Positions 1-6,426 of a stretch of DNA of 8,433 bases are shown here, piece by piece. This DNA comes from Gemmatimonadota bacterium (GTDB lineage: Bacteria; Latescibacterota; UBA2968; UBA8231): positions 667 to 9,099 of the forward strand of contig JAPOYQ010000024.1 of NCBI GenBank assembly GCA_026706505.1. Reading direction: 5' to 3'. A program made the translations under genes and the position numbers. How positions within the stretch are numbered: position 1 is the stretch's first letter; the number at the start of each line of letters is the position of its first letter. The notes under the pieces were generated by a model, which saw nothing but the letters and a program-made list of their open reading frames with translations, was not told where the DNA came from and did not search any database.

Positions 1-663
1 GTGGTCATTGGCAAACCTGTAATGCGTCGGGTAGGAAATCATCTCATTAGCCCACTCGTAGTTAAAGCGGGCCGTTGCATAGTCGATAAACCCCGCAGAA
101 AGCGCATACTTCTCACGCCCCTTGGCAAGCCACTCGAATTCATCCTGCCGCCGCTGATCCGCTTGGCGAATGAAATCCTCCAACTCCAGCCCCTCGTAGT
201 CGGGGCGGTAGTCTAGGTAGTCGGGCAGAATCTCGGCTATGAAGCGGTTGTTGTCCGCGCCTTGGCCGCTGAACTCAAGGGAGGATGAGAAACGGCCTTC
301 ATTCATCTCGATGTGCAGACTGTCTCCAGGTTCGACAAAGAGGATCAACTGAGCGCGCGGCCCAAAGACGAAAGATCTCAGCCCCTCCAGCCATTTCCAC
401 TTAGGGGGTTGTGGATCTTTGTAGCGTCCCATGACGAGCGTTCCTCGGGGAACCGGAAAGGTGAGGGCGAATCGATTTTCGCTGTCCAGCACGACGAGGT
501 GTTCGGACGTTGTTGGCGACAGCGAGGATCGGTAGCCAAACTCGATTTCCCGCGCTGGAGGGTTGTGGATCTTTCCCGTGATGGTCGCGGCGCGTGGTGC
601 TTGGGCCAGCCCCATGCTCGCCGTGCTGAGCAGAGCGACGAGGATGCTAAGGTACAGTTTCAT
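1..663 (-). CDS. Secreted TlpA-like protein, N-terminal 221 residues (partial)
   Basis: Reading leftward from the ATG at 663-661, the frame stays open for 221 codons to the window edge, so the C-terminus is missing. AGGAG lies 8 bases before the ATG. Residues 1-22 form a signal peptide (K2, hydrophobic core about 3-15, likely AQA cleavage after A22), so the protein is exported. The region after it looks beta-rich (ITGKI at 28-32, a VLD/F pair at 58-65), then EPGDSL at 111-116 and FSGQGADNNRFI at 131-142, followed by a helical stretch. In TlpA-family disulfide reductases (the DUF4369 and related N-terminal domains), the same order and the PGDSL / FSGxGAxxNxF motifs precede a thioredoxin domain. 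I infer a CxxC thioredoxin domain off the left edge, but cannot see it. The gene follows the second permease on the same strand after 74 bases with no convincing terminator, so it is probably the operon's last or next gene. It could also be a TlpA-like lipid-free envelope protein without redox residues. Confidence 0.8.
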   Translation of the reverse strand, partial: MKLYLSILVALLSTASMGLAQAPRAATITGKIHNPPAREIEFGYRSSLSPTTSEHLVVLDSENRFALTFPVPRGTLVMGRYKDPQPPKWKWLEGLRSFVFGPRAQLILFVEPGDSLHIEMNEGRFSSSLEFSGQGADNNRFIAEILPDYLDYRPDYEGLELEDFIRQADQRRQDEFEWLAKGREKYALSAGFIDYATARFNYEWANEMISYPTHYRFANDH

Positions 664-737
664 CAGACTTCTCCTTGGTCGAAAACCTTTTTTCAAATGG
701 GAACTCCGCCGTCCCCACAGCCTCCCTTAGTCTTGCC

Positions 738-2597
738 CTAGTCCAAACGGTACGCCAGCAGCCCACCACTACTCGTCGTGTAAAGATACCCATTGGCCAC
801 GGATAGGGCACCGATGCTCCGGTCGGATTCGAAGGAAAAGCTTTCGATCAGTGTCCCGTACTCAGCTATCGTCCACGCTTTTACTCTAAGGTCTGACGAC
901 CACTTTCCTAGGCCGTACCCTCGGCTATAGGCTACTCCATCGACAATCTGCAAAGAGCGGATGTCGTCGCTCCGAGGCAGCGGCAAGTATCCTACTTCGC
1001 GCGGTTGATCAGGATTGAAGATATCGAACTCGACCAACTCGTGCGGCCAAAAGCGCTCGACATAGAGCTTGTCACCATCGGTAGCTACCAGTCTAGGATC
1101 GTAGTAAGACTGAGGCCGGAAGGACTCTAGAGTATGTCGCCCGGTCTCGTGCAAAGTGTGCGCATCGGCCACATCGATGACCACCAATTCGCGCTCAGCC
1201 CCGATGTAGGCGCGACTTCCGCGCACACTTACATGGCACCGGTGTTTCCACATGTGAGAATTGTCCACAGGGTCGGAAATGGGCATTATCACCCGCTCAT
1301 CTCCCACCACCGGCATTCCCTCTTCATCGAAGGCAAACGCCTCGGCAACCAAGGCGTAGCCCCGCTCCCGGACGAGGAGCAAACCGCCGTCTGTGGCTCC
1401 CCAATACTGGTGATAGCGAAACCTTTTCCTTTTAATCGCGGCAAACATACGGTAACCCTTGAGCCTAGGCGCAGTCGGATCGCTAACGTCGAAGACGACC
1501 ACCCCGAGACTGTCGCTAGGCAGTCCTTTGCGCCACCCGACGAGATATGCCAGCGAATCGACTACGCATATTGCGTTGCCGCCCTTCCACAACTCGTGAG
1601 ACTCTGGTCTAGTGCTGCCGAGCAGGCGCATTTGCTGCGGATTATTCAAGTCGGCGATGGCGATACCAATTTGTCCGGTGGTCATATAGGCGAGCCCGCC
1701 TTGGACAGAGAGATCCCCATAGTACTGCTTATCGGGATCCTCTAGCACCCCAACAGACATCCGTTGATTGACGAGCGATCCCCCGTAGAAAATCGCAAAG
1801 ACAACGGCAATGATCGCACCCCACCCTATCCCCACCGTGCGCCACGAGAGCATTGCCTCGCGGTAGCGACGCAAAAGTACCGACGCCACCACCAGCACCG
1901 CCGCTGTCAAACCCAGATTGGCCAAGACCTTCACCCAAAACTGCGCCGAGTCCGTCGCCAAGCGCACCAAACGCCCTTCATTATCCAAGCCGATTGCGAC
2001 GAGTGGATAGCGATTGAGGATCGGAAAAATGGCCATCGCCGGGCCTGTGAGGAAAACCCCCAATATCACGGCTAGCGCAATACCCACGGCGGCACCCTTG
2101 AAGGGATGGTCCGTCACCACTGAGCCGATAAAAATTAGGGCGTAGAGCAGCGAGAATTGAGTAAACGACAGAGCGACCATTGAGGCATAATCAATGCTCT
2201 GCACGGTGACCAGTTTATATGCTAGGTACTCGCGTTCCACCTCTAGACTGGCCACGTCTATGTACACCGTCGCCCAAGCCACTAGCACGACCAACAGCAG
2301 TCCGCCAAGCCCTAGCAAGAACTTGACAGCCATCACCATCTCGCCCGCCACTGGCTTGTCTAGGAGGAAGGATAGAGTGCCCGTGCTGCGCTCGCGGGCG
2401 ATGGCGTCCATGGCTAGCACAACCGCCATCACCACCAGACCGCCCGTAATCAGCTCTTCGAAACTTGCTACGTAGCTGCTGTTGAAATCAGCATTGTTCC
2501 GCATCAAACAGACCACCACGGCAAGCGCGACGCCCACCAGCACCTTGGGCAGGATTTCGCGGCCCTCTTTCCACAGTAACGCGTACAATGTGCTCAT
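738..2597 (-). CDS. ABC-2 type permease fused to extracytoplasmic beta-propeller (second paralogue)
   Basis: 619 residues. The first 275 form an ABC-2 permease: hydrophobic helices at about 18-32, 47-67, 88-113, 138-162, 167-190, 221-242 and 254-273. The loop after helix 2 carries the typical ERSTGTLSFLLDKP (69-82). Ordinary ABC-2 permeases have six helices and a cytoplasmic C-terminus. Here the seventh helix, with RRYRE on the cytoplasmic side before it, puts the C-terminus outside. Residues about 293-619 contain seven repeats of the type hydrophobic strand, G-x-aYv, then LvvfDvsdPxxPrxxG, close to LVIVD repeats (best copies at about 342-382 and 501-538), fitting a seven-bladed propeller. 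The start overlaps the upstream permease stop (ATGA) and has a strong AAGGAGG. Inferred role: one half of a transporter driven by the ATPase encoded at 4465-5361, with the propeller sensing or binding something outside. Substrate unknown. Confidence 0.87.
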   Translation of the reverse strand: MSTLYALLWKEGREILPKVLVGVALAVVVCLMRNNADFNSSYVASFEELITGGLVVMAVVLAMDAIARERSTGTLSFLLDKPVAGEMVMAVKFLLGLGGLLLVVLVAWATVYIDVASLEVEREYLAYKLVTVQSIDYASMVALSFTQFSLLYALIFIGSVVTDHPFKGAAVGIALAVILGVFLTGPAMAIFPILNRYPLVAIGLDNEGRLVRLATDSAQFWVKVLANLGLTAAVLVVASVLLRRYREAMLSWRTVGIGWGAIIAVVFAIFYGGSLVNQRMSVGVLEDPDKQYYGDLSVQGGLAYMTTGQIGIAIADLNNPQQMRLLGSTRPESHELWKGGNAICVVDSLAYLVGWRKGLPSDSLGVVVFDVSDPTAPRLKGYRMFAAIKRKRFRYHQYWGATDGGLLLVRERGYALVAEAFAFDEEGMPVVGDERVIMPISDPVDNSHMWKHRCHVSVRGSRAYIGAERELVVIDVADAHTLHETGRHTLESFRPQSYYDPRLVATDGDKLYVERFWPHELVEFDIFNPDQPREVGYLPLPRSDDIRSLQIVDGVAYSRGYGLGKWSSDLRVKAWTIAEYGTLIESFSFESDRSIGALSVANGYLYTTSSGGLLAYRLD

Positions 2598-4468
2598 AGC
2601 CGGCCTCCTTTAATCTGCTCCGGCGAGAACACCATGAGCGAACGCCCGATCAGGGTATAGAAATGGTCGCGAACGAGATGGAGCCGTCTCCAACCACGAC
2701 TAAAAGAATACCGAGACTGTAGCTCATCGGGCACTTCCCAAGATCCCACATCCTCGTAGGCGTGATAATCGGTCAACCGATGGACGACTAACCCATTCGA
2801 TCTCGTACTGTACACCCAAGAGTCAATTACTTTTATGGTAGTTCCAGCACTAAAAGACCAGTATCCGATTTCGCGCGGCCTGTTGGGATCAGTGATGTCA
2901 AAGGCTACCAAGTCTCCGGGCCAGTACCGTCGGACGTAGAGCGTGTTGCCCTCACGAGCTATCGGGCGGCTCTTATTGGAGTCGTAAGCACTGTTGTAGT
3001 CGTCCATTTCCACCCGCACGATCTCTCGCAGTGCTCCCAGATTCTGGGCATTCACCGCGAGGAAACCGGCTCTGTATCCTACCCATATACGCTCATTGTG
3101 TATGTGCATGGACAGTTTGTGGTTCCACCAACCGGACATGGGGTCATTCTTATAGCCTTCTGGCAGCTCTTCGACGACCAGTTCGCCAGCCCGTGCTGGC
3201 AGCCCTTCCGCATCTAACGCAAACGACACTAATCCCAACTTACCACCCCAACGCCCGCTGAGGATCAATCCCGCGCCGCAGCGATCCCAGTCCCAAGATG
3301 CCTCTATATCACCGCCAATTATCCGGTACCCTTTGAAGATCGGATCGGCCGGATCGCCAATGCTGAAGATGGCGATGCCGAGGCTGTCGGCGGGTAAGCC
3401 CTTGCGCTGGCCAAGGAGATAAGCCAGCGAATCCACGACCGCGATCCGGGTCATCGTCCACAGCGGAGTCTCCGCGGAAGCTAGTAGCTCAGGCTCGGCG
3501 GGATCGCGCAAATCTACGACCGCCAAGCCCCCTTCAGTCGCCACATACCCCCGCTCCCCGACGACGGCCAAGTCGAGATAGGCCCCTTCCTCCGGGGTAA
3601 GAACACTCAGCGGTCCCGGTTTTGGCAGCGGGGGTTCACGGGTCAGATCACCGAGATTTATGCAAGCGATCAGACCCAGCCAGCCGATGACAATGGGCTT
3701 CCAACCGATACTGACCCCGCGGAAGCGACGCCAAAGCGCGATGGAAACCGCTGCACAAGCGGCCACCGCCACCGCTGTCGCGCTTAGTCGCACGAAATAG
3801 AGCCAAGGGTCGCTCACCATGCGGACTATCGTAGCCCGGCCTGAAAGGAACGCGAGGGGTGGCTCAAGCGCGGGGAAATAACGAAGTACGCTGTCGAACG
3901 ACATGAGAAAGACGGCCAGCAGCAAAATGCCCAAGGCCGCCCCTTTGAGCGGGTGATCGGCCACCGTCGAGCTAGCGAAGATCAGGCTGTAGGCTACCAA
4001 TCCCGTTGTAAAGTGGACCAGCAACATGTTGACATAGCCTACCTCCTCGGCGAACCGCTTTAGAGAGAAGTACCAAGCGCCGCTATCGCTGTAGAATCTG
4101 TAGCTCCTAGACGCCAGCCCCTCCAAGTCCACATACACCGTCACCCAAGCTCCGGCAGCCACCACGCCCAAGGCCGCCGCGCCAACGACGTACTTGGGCA
4201 GCAACACTTCTACTGCCGATAGGGGCTTGCCAAGCAAAAAAGGCAAAGTGCCCTTGCTGCTTTCCTTGGCGACCAAGCCCATGCCCAGCGCAACGCCGCA
4301 GACCACGATAAAATTCGTAATCCAGAAACCGAAGCTTTCGGCAAATTCCTCGTTGAACTCCGCGTTCTGCCGCAACGCCACCACCACCGCGCACAGCCCC
4401 AACCCCACCAGCACCTTCGGCAGCTCCTCGCGGCTCTCCTTCCACAGCAATGCGCGCCAAACCCTCAC
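2594..4468 (-). CDS. ABC-2 type permease fused to extracytoplasmic beta-propeller (first paralogue)
   Basis: 624 residues starting at GTG. The start is supported by AAGGGGAG 8 bases upstream, a GTGA overlap with the ATPase stop, and N-termini that align with the second permease from residue 1 (LLWKExREx-LPKVLVG). Membrane helices are at about 17-32, 47-67, 88-113, 146-170, 174-195, 225-245 and 255-272. The cytoplasmic loop after helix 2 has the ABC-2 motif ESSKGTLPFLLGKP (69-82), and DHPLKGAALGI (171-181) is shared with the paralogue (DHPFKGAAVGI). Helix 7 after WRRFR places residues from about 273 outside. These form seven LVIVD-like repeats beginning near 297, 340, 396, 452, 502, 543 and 595; the clearest are GLAVVDLRDPAEPELL (314-329) and DLVAFDITDPNRPREIG (519-535). 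It probably pairs with the downstream paralogue to form the membrane channel of an exporter. The role of the propeller is inferred only as ligand or partner binding. Confidence 0.87.
   Translation of the reverse strand: MRVWRALLWKESREELPKVLVGLGLCAVVVALRQNAEFNEEFAESFGFWITNFIVVCGVALGMGLVAKESSKGTLPFLLGKPLSAVEVLLPKYVVGAAALGVVAAGAWVTVYVDLEGLASRSYRFYSDSGAWYFSLKRFAEEVGYVNMLLVHFTTGLVAYSLIFASSTVADHPLKGAALGILLLAVFLMSFDSVLRYFPALEPPLAFLSGRATIVRMVSDPWLYFVRLSATAVAVAACAAVSIALWRRFRGVSIGWKPIVIGWLGLIACINLGDLTREPPLPKPGPLSVLTPEEGAYLDLAVVGERGYVATEGGLAVVDLRDPAEPELLASAETPLWTMTRIAVVDSLAYLLGQRKGLPADSLGIAIFSIGDPADPIFKGYRIIGGDIEASWDWDRCGAGLILSGRWGGKLGLVSFALDAEGLPARAGELVVEELPEGYKNDPMSGWWNHKLSMHIHNERIWVGYRAGFLAVNAQNLGALREIVRVEMDDYNSAYDSNKSRPIAREGNTLYVRRYWPGDLVAFDITDPNRPREIGYWSFSAGTTIKVIDSWVYSTRSNGLVVHRLTDYHAYEDVGSWEVPDELQSRYSFSRGWRRLHLVRDHFYTLIGRSLMVFSPEQIKGGRL
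2604..2610 (-). promoter_or_regulatory. Strong Shine-Dalgarno of the second permease
   Basis: AAGGAGG on the minus strand, 6 bases before the ATG at 2597. It lies inside the last codons of the preceding permease gene and is the best ribosome binding site in the operon. With the ATGA overlap it supports this start and suggests re-initiation or independent loading, keeping the two permeases in similar amounts. Confidence 0.75.
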
Positions 4469-5361
4469 AACGGAAGCTCCCCTTGCGGCGTGACATATTC
4501 GACGAAACTCTCCTCTAAGCTCAAGTCGACCACCTCGACAACTTGTCCACCCGCCTGTTCGATCTGCGCTTTAGCCTCGTCGCCGTAATCGAAAATGGTC
4601 AAGAGCCGCTGGCGACCCTCGCCCTGCACGCCGCGCAGCCCGGCCACCCCGGCAAAATCCACTGCGTCCTCGGTCCGCACCAGCACCCGTTTAACCTGCT
4701 GCCGCACCGCGTCCAACTCGCCGCAGACCAAGAGTTGGCCCTGGTCGATAATGGCGACTTGGTCGGCCACCCGCTCGACTTCGTGGACCAAATGCGACGA
4801 GAAAAACACAGTCCGGCCTTCCGCACTAATGACTTGGATGATGCTTTCGAGCACGTCGCGGCGCACGATCACATCCAACCCCGAAGCTGGTTCGTCGAGA
4901 ATCAACAGCTCCGGGTCGTGGCCCAGCACCAACGCCAGATTGAGTTGGGCGTTCATGCCCCGCGACAGATGCTTGATCTTCTGCTTGGGGTCCAGCCCAA
5001 AGTGCTCGATCAGCGCGGCGACCTTCTGCTGGTCCCAGCGCGGATACAACTGCCCGGCAAACCACGCCACCTCCTCGACCTTCATCCAGTCGTACAGCAC
5101 CGGATTGTCCGAGATGTAACCCACCCGCTCCTTGAGTTCCTTTTCGTGGATGTGCGGGGCTTGGCCTAGCACCTCTACCGCGCCGGCGGTGGGTTTGAGC
5201 ATATTCATCAGTATTTTGATCGTCGTGGTCTTGCCGGCCCCGTTGCGCCCCAGAAAGCCGAAGATGCTGCCCTGGGGCACCTCCAAGTCTAGCCCATCTA
5301 CCGCTCGGTGATTGCCAAAGGTCTTAACCAAGCCTGCGATGCGAATCGCCGCTGCTGCCAT
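4465..5361 (-). CDS. ABC transporter ATP-binding protein (YtrB/CcmA-like)
   Basis: 298-residue cytoplasmic ATPase of the drug/antibiotic-type ABC subfamily. Walker A is GRNGAGKTT (38-46), the signature is LSRGM (132-136) in place of LSGGQ, Walker B is LLILDEPASGLD (152-163), and the H-loop is SSH (188-190). The Q-loop region GYISDNPVLYDWM (81-93) has no glutamine, a variation seen in YtrB-like relatives. Residues after about 220 form the small C-terminal domain usual for this group, ending in a LEESFVEYV segment (282-290). AGGAG lies 8 bases before the ATG, overlapping the stop of the GntR gene 11 bases upstream. The stop overlaps the GTG of the first permease. It most likely works as a homodimer that hydrolyses ATP under the two permeases. 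Export rather than import is expected, since no binding protein belongs to this operon. Confidence 0.95.
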   Translation of the reverse strand: MAAAAIRIAGLVKTFGNHRAVDGLDLEVPQGSIFGFLGRNGAGKTTTIKILMNMLKPTAGAVEVLGQAPHIHEKELKERVGYISDNPVLYDWMKVEEVAWFAGQLYPRWDQQKVAALIEHFGLDPKQKIKHLSRGMNAQLNLALVLGHDPELLILDEPASGLDVIVRRDVLESIIQVISAEGRTVFFSSHLVHEVERVADQVAIIDQGQLLVCGELDAVRQQVKRVLVRTEDAVDFAGVAGLRGVQGEGRQRLLTIFDYGDEAKAQIEQAGGQVVEVVDLSLEESFVEYVTPQGELPL

Positions 5362-5372
5362 AGTTGCTTCTC

Positions 5373-5792
5373 CTATTGGCTGCTGAATTTTTCTAGGGTT
5401 TCCTCAAACACTCGGCGCAGGCTCGCCGCGTCCAGCCCAAGCTGCGTCCCTTCCACCAGTGCCTTTTCCATTAGGTTGCGAACGATATTCAGCCGCTCTT
5501 CAGTACTCATAGAAACCCCCTTTTCGGCGACATACGTTCCCATGCCGCGTCTTTTGTAGATGACGCCCTCGCGCTCCAATTCGAGGTAAGCGCGGGCGAC
5601 GGTGTTCGGGTTGATTAGCTGGGCGCTGGCCACGGCTCGCACCGATGGCAACTCGTCATCGGCTTTGAGAGTGCCGGTGGCGATGTGGTACTTAATCTGC
5701 TCGATCAGTTGCAGATAGATCGGCACCCCTCCGGCAGTATCGAGGCGCAGATGCAGCGCATCCCCTCCATGTGCAATCTTGCGTTTAGCCAT
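5373..5792 (-). CDS. GntR-family transcriptional regulator, YtrA subfamily
   Basis: 139 residues. The N-terminal winged helix-turn-helix spans about 24-90: PIYLQLIEQIKYHIATG (24-40), then LPSVRAVASAQLINPNTVARAY with the recognition helix around 60-73, and the wing YKRRGMGTYVA (79-89). Only about 45 helical residues follow, so it lacks the large effector domain of FadR/HutC types. That short tail is the mark of the YtrA group, whose members usually repress the ABC transporter operon they lead. It is the first gene of this operon, with a promoter and an inverted repeat just upstream (5822-5865), so autorepression is the simplest model. The ribosome binding site is weak (GAGAAG about 6 bases before ATG), which would keep repressor levels low. 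Inducer unknown. Confidence 0.93.
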   Translation of the reverse strand: MAKRKIAHGGDALHLRLDTAGGVPIYLQLIEQIKYHIATGTLKADDELPSVRAVASAQLINPNTVARAYLELEREGVIYKRRGMGTYVAEKGVSMSTEERLNIVRNLMEKALVEGTQLGLDAASLRRVFEETLEKFSSQ

Positions 5793-5821
5793 AAGCGTCT
5801 TCTCGAATTGTACGAGTGATT

Positions 5822-5847
5822 TACTGTCTTAAGTCATTGATACAGTA
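5822..5847. promoter_or_regulatory. Probable GntR operator (TACTGT-N14-ACAGTA)
   Basis: Perfect 6-base inverted repeat TACTGT (5822-5827) and ACAGTA (5842-5847) with 14 bases between, so the half-site centres are 20 bp apart, about two helical turns. It covers the -10 and the expected start of transcription, the position expected for repression. From memory, the B. subtilis YtrA site has a similar layout (6-base arms, 13-base spacer). The pairing of this site with the adjacent regulator is inferred. Confidence 0.6.
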
Positions 5848-5865
5848 CTAAAAGAGACTTGTCAA
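5837..5865 (-). promoter_or_regulatory. Sigma70-type promoter of the GntR-ABC operon
   Basis: On the minus strand, TTGACA (5865-5860, a perfect -35) is followed by 17 bases and TATCAA (5842-5837, 4 of 6 to the -10 consensus). Transcription would start near 5830, giving a leader of about 38 bases before the GntR start. It lies directly after the PII terminator, so the operon has its own transcription unit. Confidence 0.75.
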
Positions 5866-5876
5866 GCACTTTTGGC

Positions 5877-5924
5877 AAAAAAAGCGGGCGAGGGAATGGT
5901 TGCCGCTAGGGCGTCCCGCCCGCT
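5877..5924 (-). terminator. Intrinsic terminator of the PII gene
   Basis: On the minus strand AGCGGGCG (5924-5917) pairs perfectly with CGCCCGCT (5890-5883), extendable by a few pairs with a small bulge, followed by seven T (5883-5877). It begins 20 bases after the PII stop. The loop is long (26 bases) and may fold further. It would stop PII transcripts before the GntR promoter. Confidence 0.8.
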
Positions 5925-5943
5925 AAATCAGCGTTGCAGGGGG

Positions 5944-6282
5944 TTAAATAGCCGCGTCGCCGGTCTCCCCGGTGCGGATCCGCACTACCTCATCCACCGA
6001 CAGCACGAAAATTTTGCCGTCGCCAATATGGCCCGTCTGCGCGGCCTCGCGCACAGCGCTCAAACACTGCTCAGCAAGGTCGTCCCTCACCACCACCTCG
6101 ACCTTGAGCTTGGGAGTAAAATCGACGACGTACTCGGCACCGCGATATATCTCCTTGTGGCCCTTCTGGCGACCAAAACCCTTGACCTCGCTGACCGTTA
6201 TGCCTTGGACGCCCAATGCGCTCAACGCCTCTTTGATCGCGTCTAGCGCGTTGGGCCTCACTACGCACATTAGCATTTTCAT
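5944..6282 (-). CDS. glnB: PII nitrogen regulatory protein (GlnB/GlnK)
   Basis: 112 residues, the full length of the family. PII is a cytoplasmic trimer that reads 2-oxoglutarate and ATP/ADP and controls nitrogen enzymes, transporters and regulators. The T-loop GFGRQKGHKEIYRGAEYVVD (35-54) is nearly the E. coli GlnB sequence and keeps Y51, the uridylylation site of proteobacterial PII. The B-loop TGHIGDGKIF (83-92) and the C-loop RIRTGETGDAAI (101-112) are intact. AGGAG lies 8 bases before the ATG. No amtB or glnA is next to it: downstream is its own terminator and upstream is a divergent importer. glnB and glnK cannot be separated from sequence alone. I see no convincing sigma54 or sigma70 promoter for it in the divergent region. 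Confidence 0.97.
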   Translation of the reverse strand: MKMLMCVVRPNALDAIKEALSALGVQGITVSEVKGFGRQKGHKEIYRGAEYVVDFTPKLKVEVVVRDDLAEQCLSAVREAAQTGHIGDGKIFVLSVDEVVRIRTGETGDAAI

Positions 6283-6327
6283 ATCGCCATCTCCTCGCGT
6301 GTTGATGCCTAAAAAAAGTAGGTCGTC

Positions 6328-6341
6328 GCGCCCTCTGGCGC
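6328..6341. other. GC hairpin in the PII leader
   Basis: GCGCC-CTCT-GGCGC, a 5-bp stem with a 4-base loop. In a minus-strand PII transcript it would be followed 10 bases later by seven U (from 6317-6311), then the ribosome binding site. Too short a stem and too distant a U-tract for a standard terminator; a leader structure is possible. Confidence 0.4.
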
Positions 6342-6382
6342 AATGGTCGGAATCGCTTTAGACTTTTTGGCCTCGATTATTA

Positions 6383-6398
6383 GCCGCCCTCAGGCGGC
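6383..6398. other. GC hairpin in the divergent intergenic region
   Basis: GCCGCC-CTCA-GGCGGC, a perfect 6-bp stem with a 4-base loop, midway between PII and the substrate-binding protein. It lacks a T-tract on either side, so it is not a clear terminator. It could be an inverted-repeat protein site or part of an RNA leader. Confidence 0.45.
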
Positions 6399-6413
6399 GC
6401 GCCTCTTTCTGCG

Positions 6414-6422
6414 TGGTATAAT
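6414..6422 (+). promoter_or_regulatory. Extended -10 promoter element before the binding-protein gene
   Basis: TGGTATAAT is a perfect -10 hexamer (6417-6422) with the TG extension. No good -35 lies 16-18 bases upstream, which extended -10 promoters do not strictly need. Transcription would be expected to begin near 6428-6430, at or just past the ATG at 6427, leaving almost no leader. Either the mRNA is leaderless or the match is fortuitous. Confidence 0.4.
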
Positions 6423-6426
6423 TTTG

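Noticed and set aside
664..737. Possible terminator or promoter between the second permease and the TlpA-like gene
   Set aside because: No stable hairpin with a T-tract and no -35/-10 pair found; only the Shine-Dalgarno of the TlpA-like gene is clear.
313..741. Plus-strand open frame of 142 codons
   Set aside because: It lies opposite the signal-peptide-bearing TlpA-like gene and the end of the second permease. It has no recognisable domain or good ribosome binding site.
1134..1745. Plus-strand open frame of 203 codons
   Set aside because: Fully antisense to the propeller part of the second permease, whose repeats make the minus strand clearly coding.
4543..5169. Plus-strand open frames of 208 and 174 codons
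   Set aside because: Antisense to the ABC ATPase with all its motifs intact; their existence reflects codon bias of that gene.
5872..6246. Plus-strand open frame of 124 codons across the terminator and PII gene
   Set aside because: It runs through the terminator hairpin and opposite a full-length conserved PII gene.
6311..6341. Hairpin GCGCC-CTCT-GGCGC plus T7 on the minus strand as a terminator
   Set aside because: The stem is only 5 bp and the T-tract starts 10 bases away; it also sits directly upstream of the PII start, with no minus-strand gene before it in the window.
6343..6426. N-terminal extension of the binding protein from the upstream ATG at 6343
   Set aside because: No Shine-Dalgarno; the extension crosses a GC hairpin and the extended -10 element and adds 28 residues before a compact lipoprotein signal. 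Kept as an alternative, not the main call.
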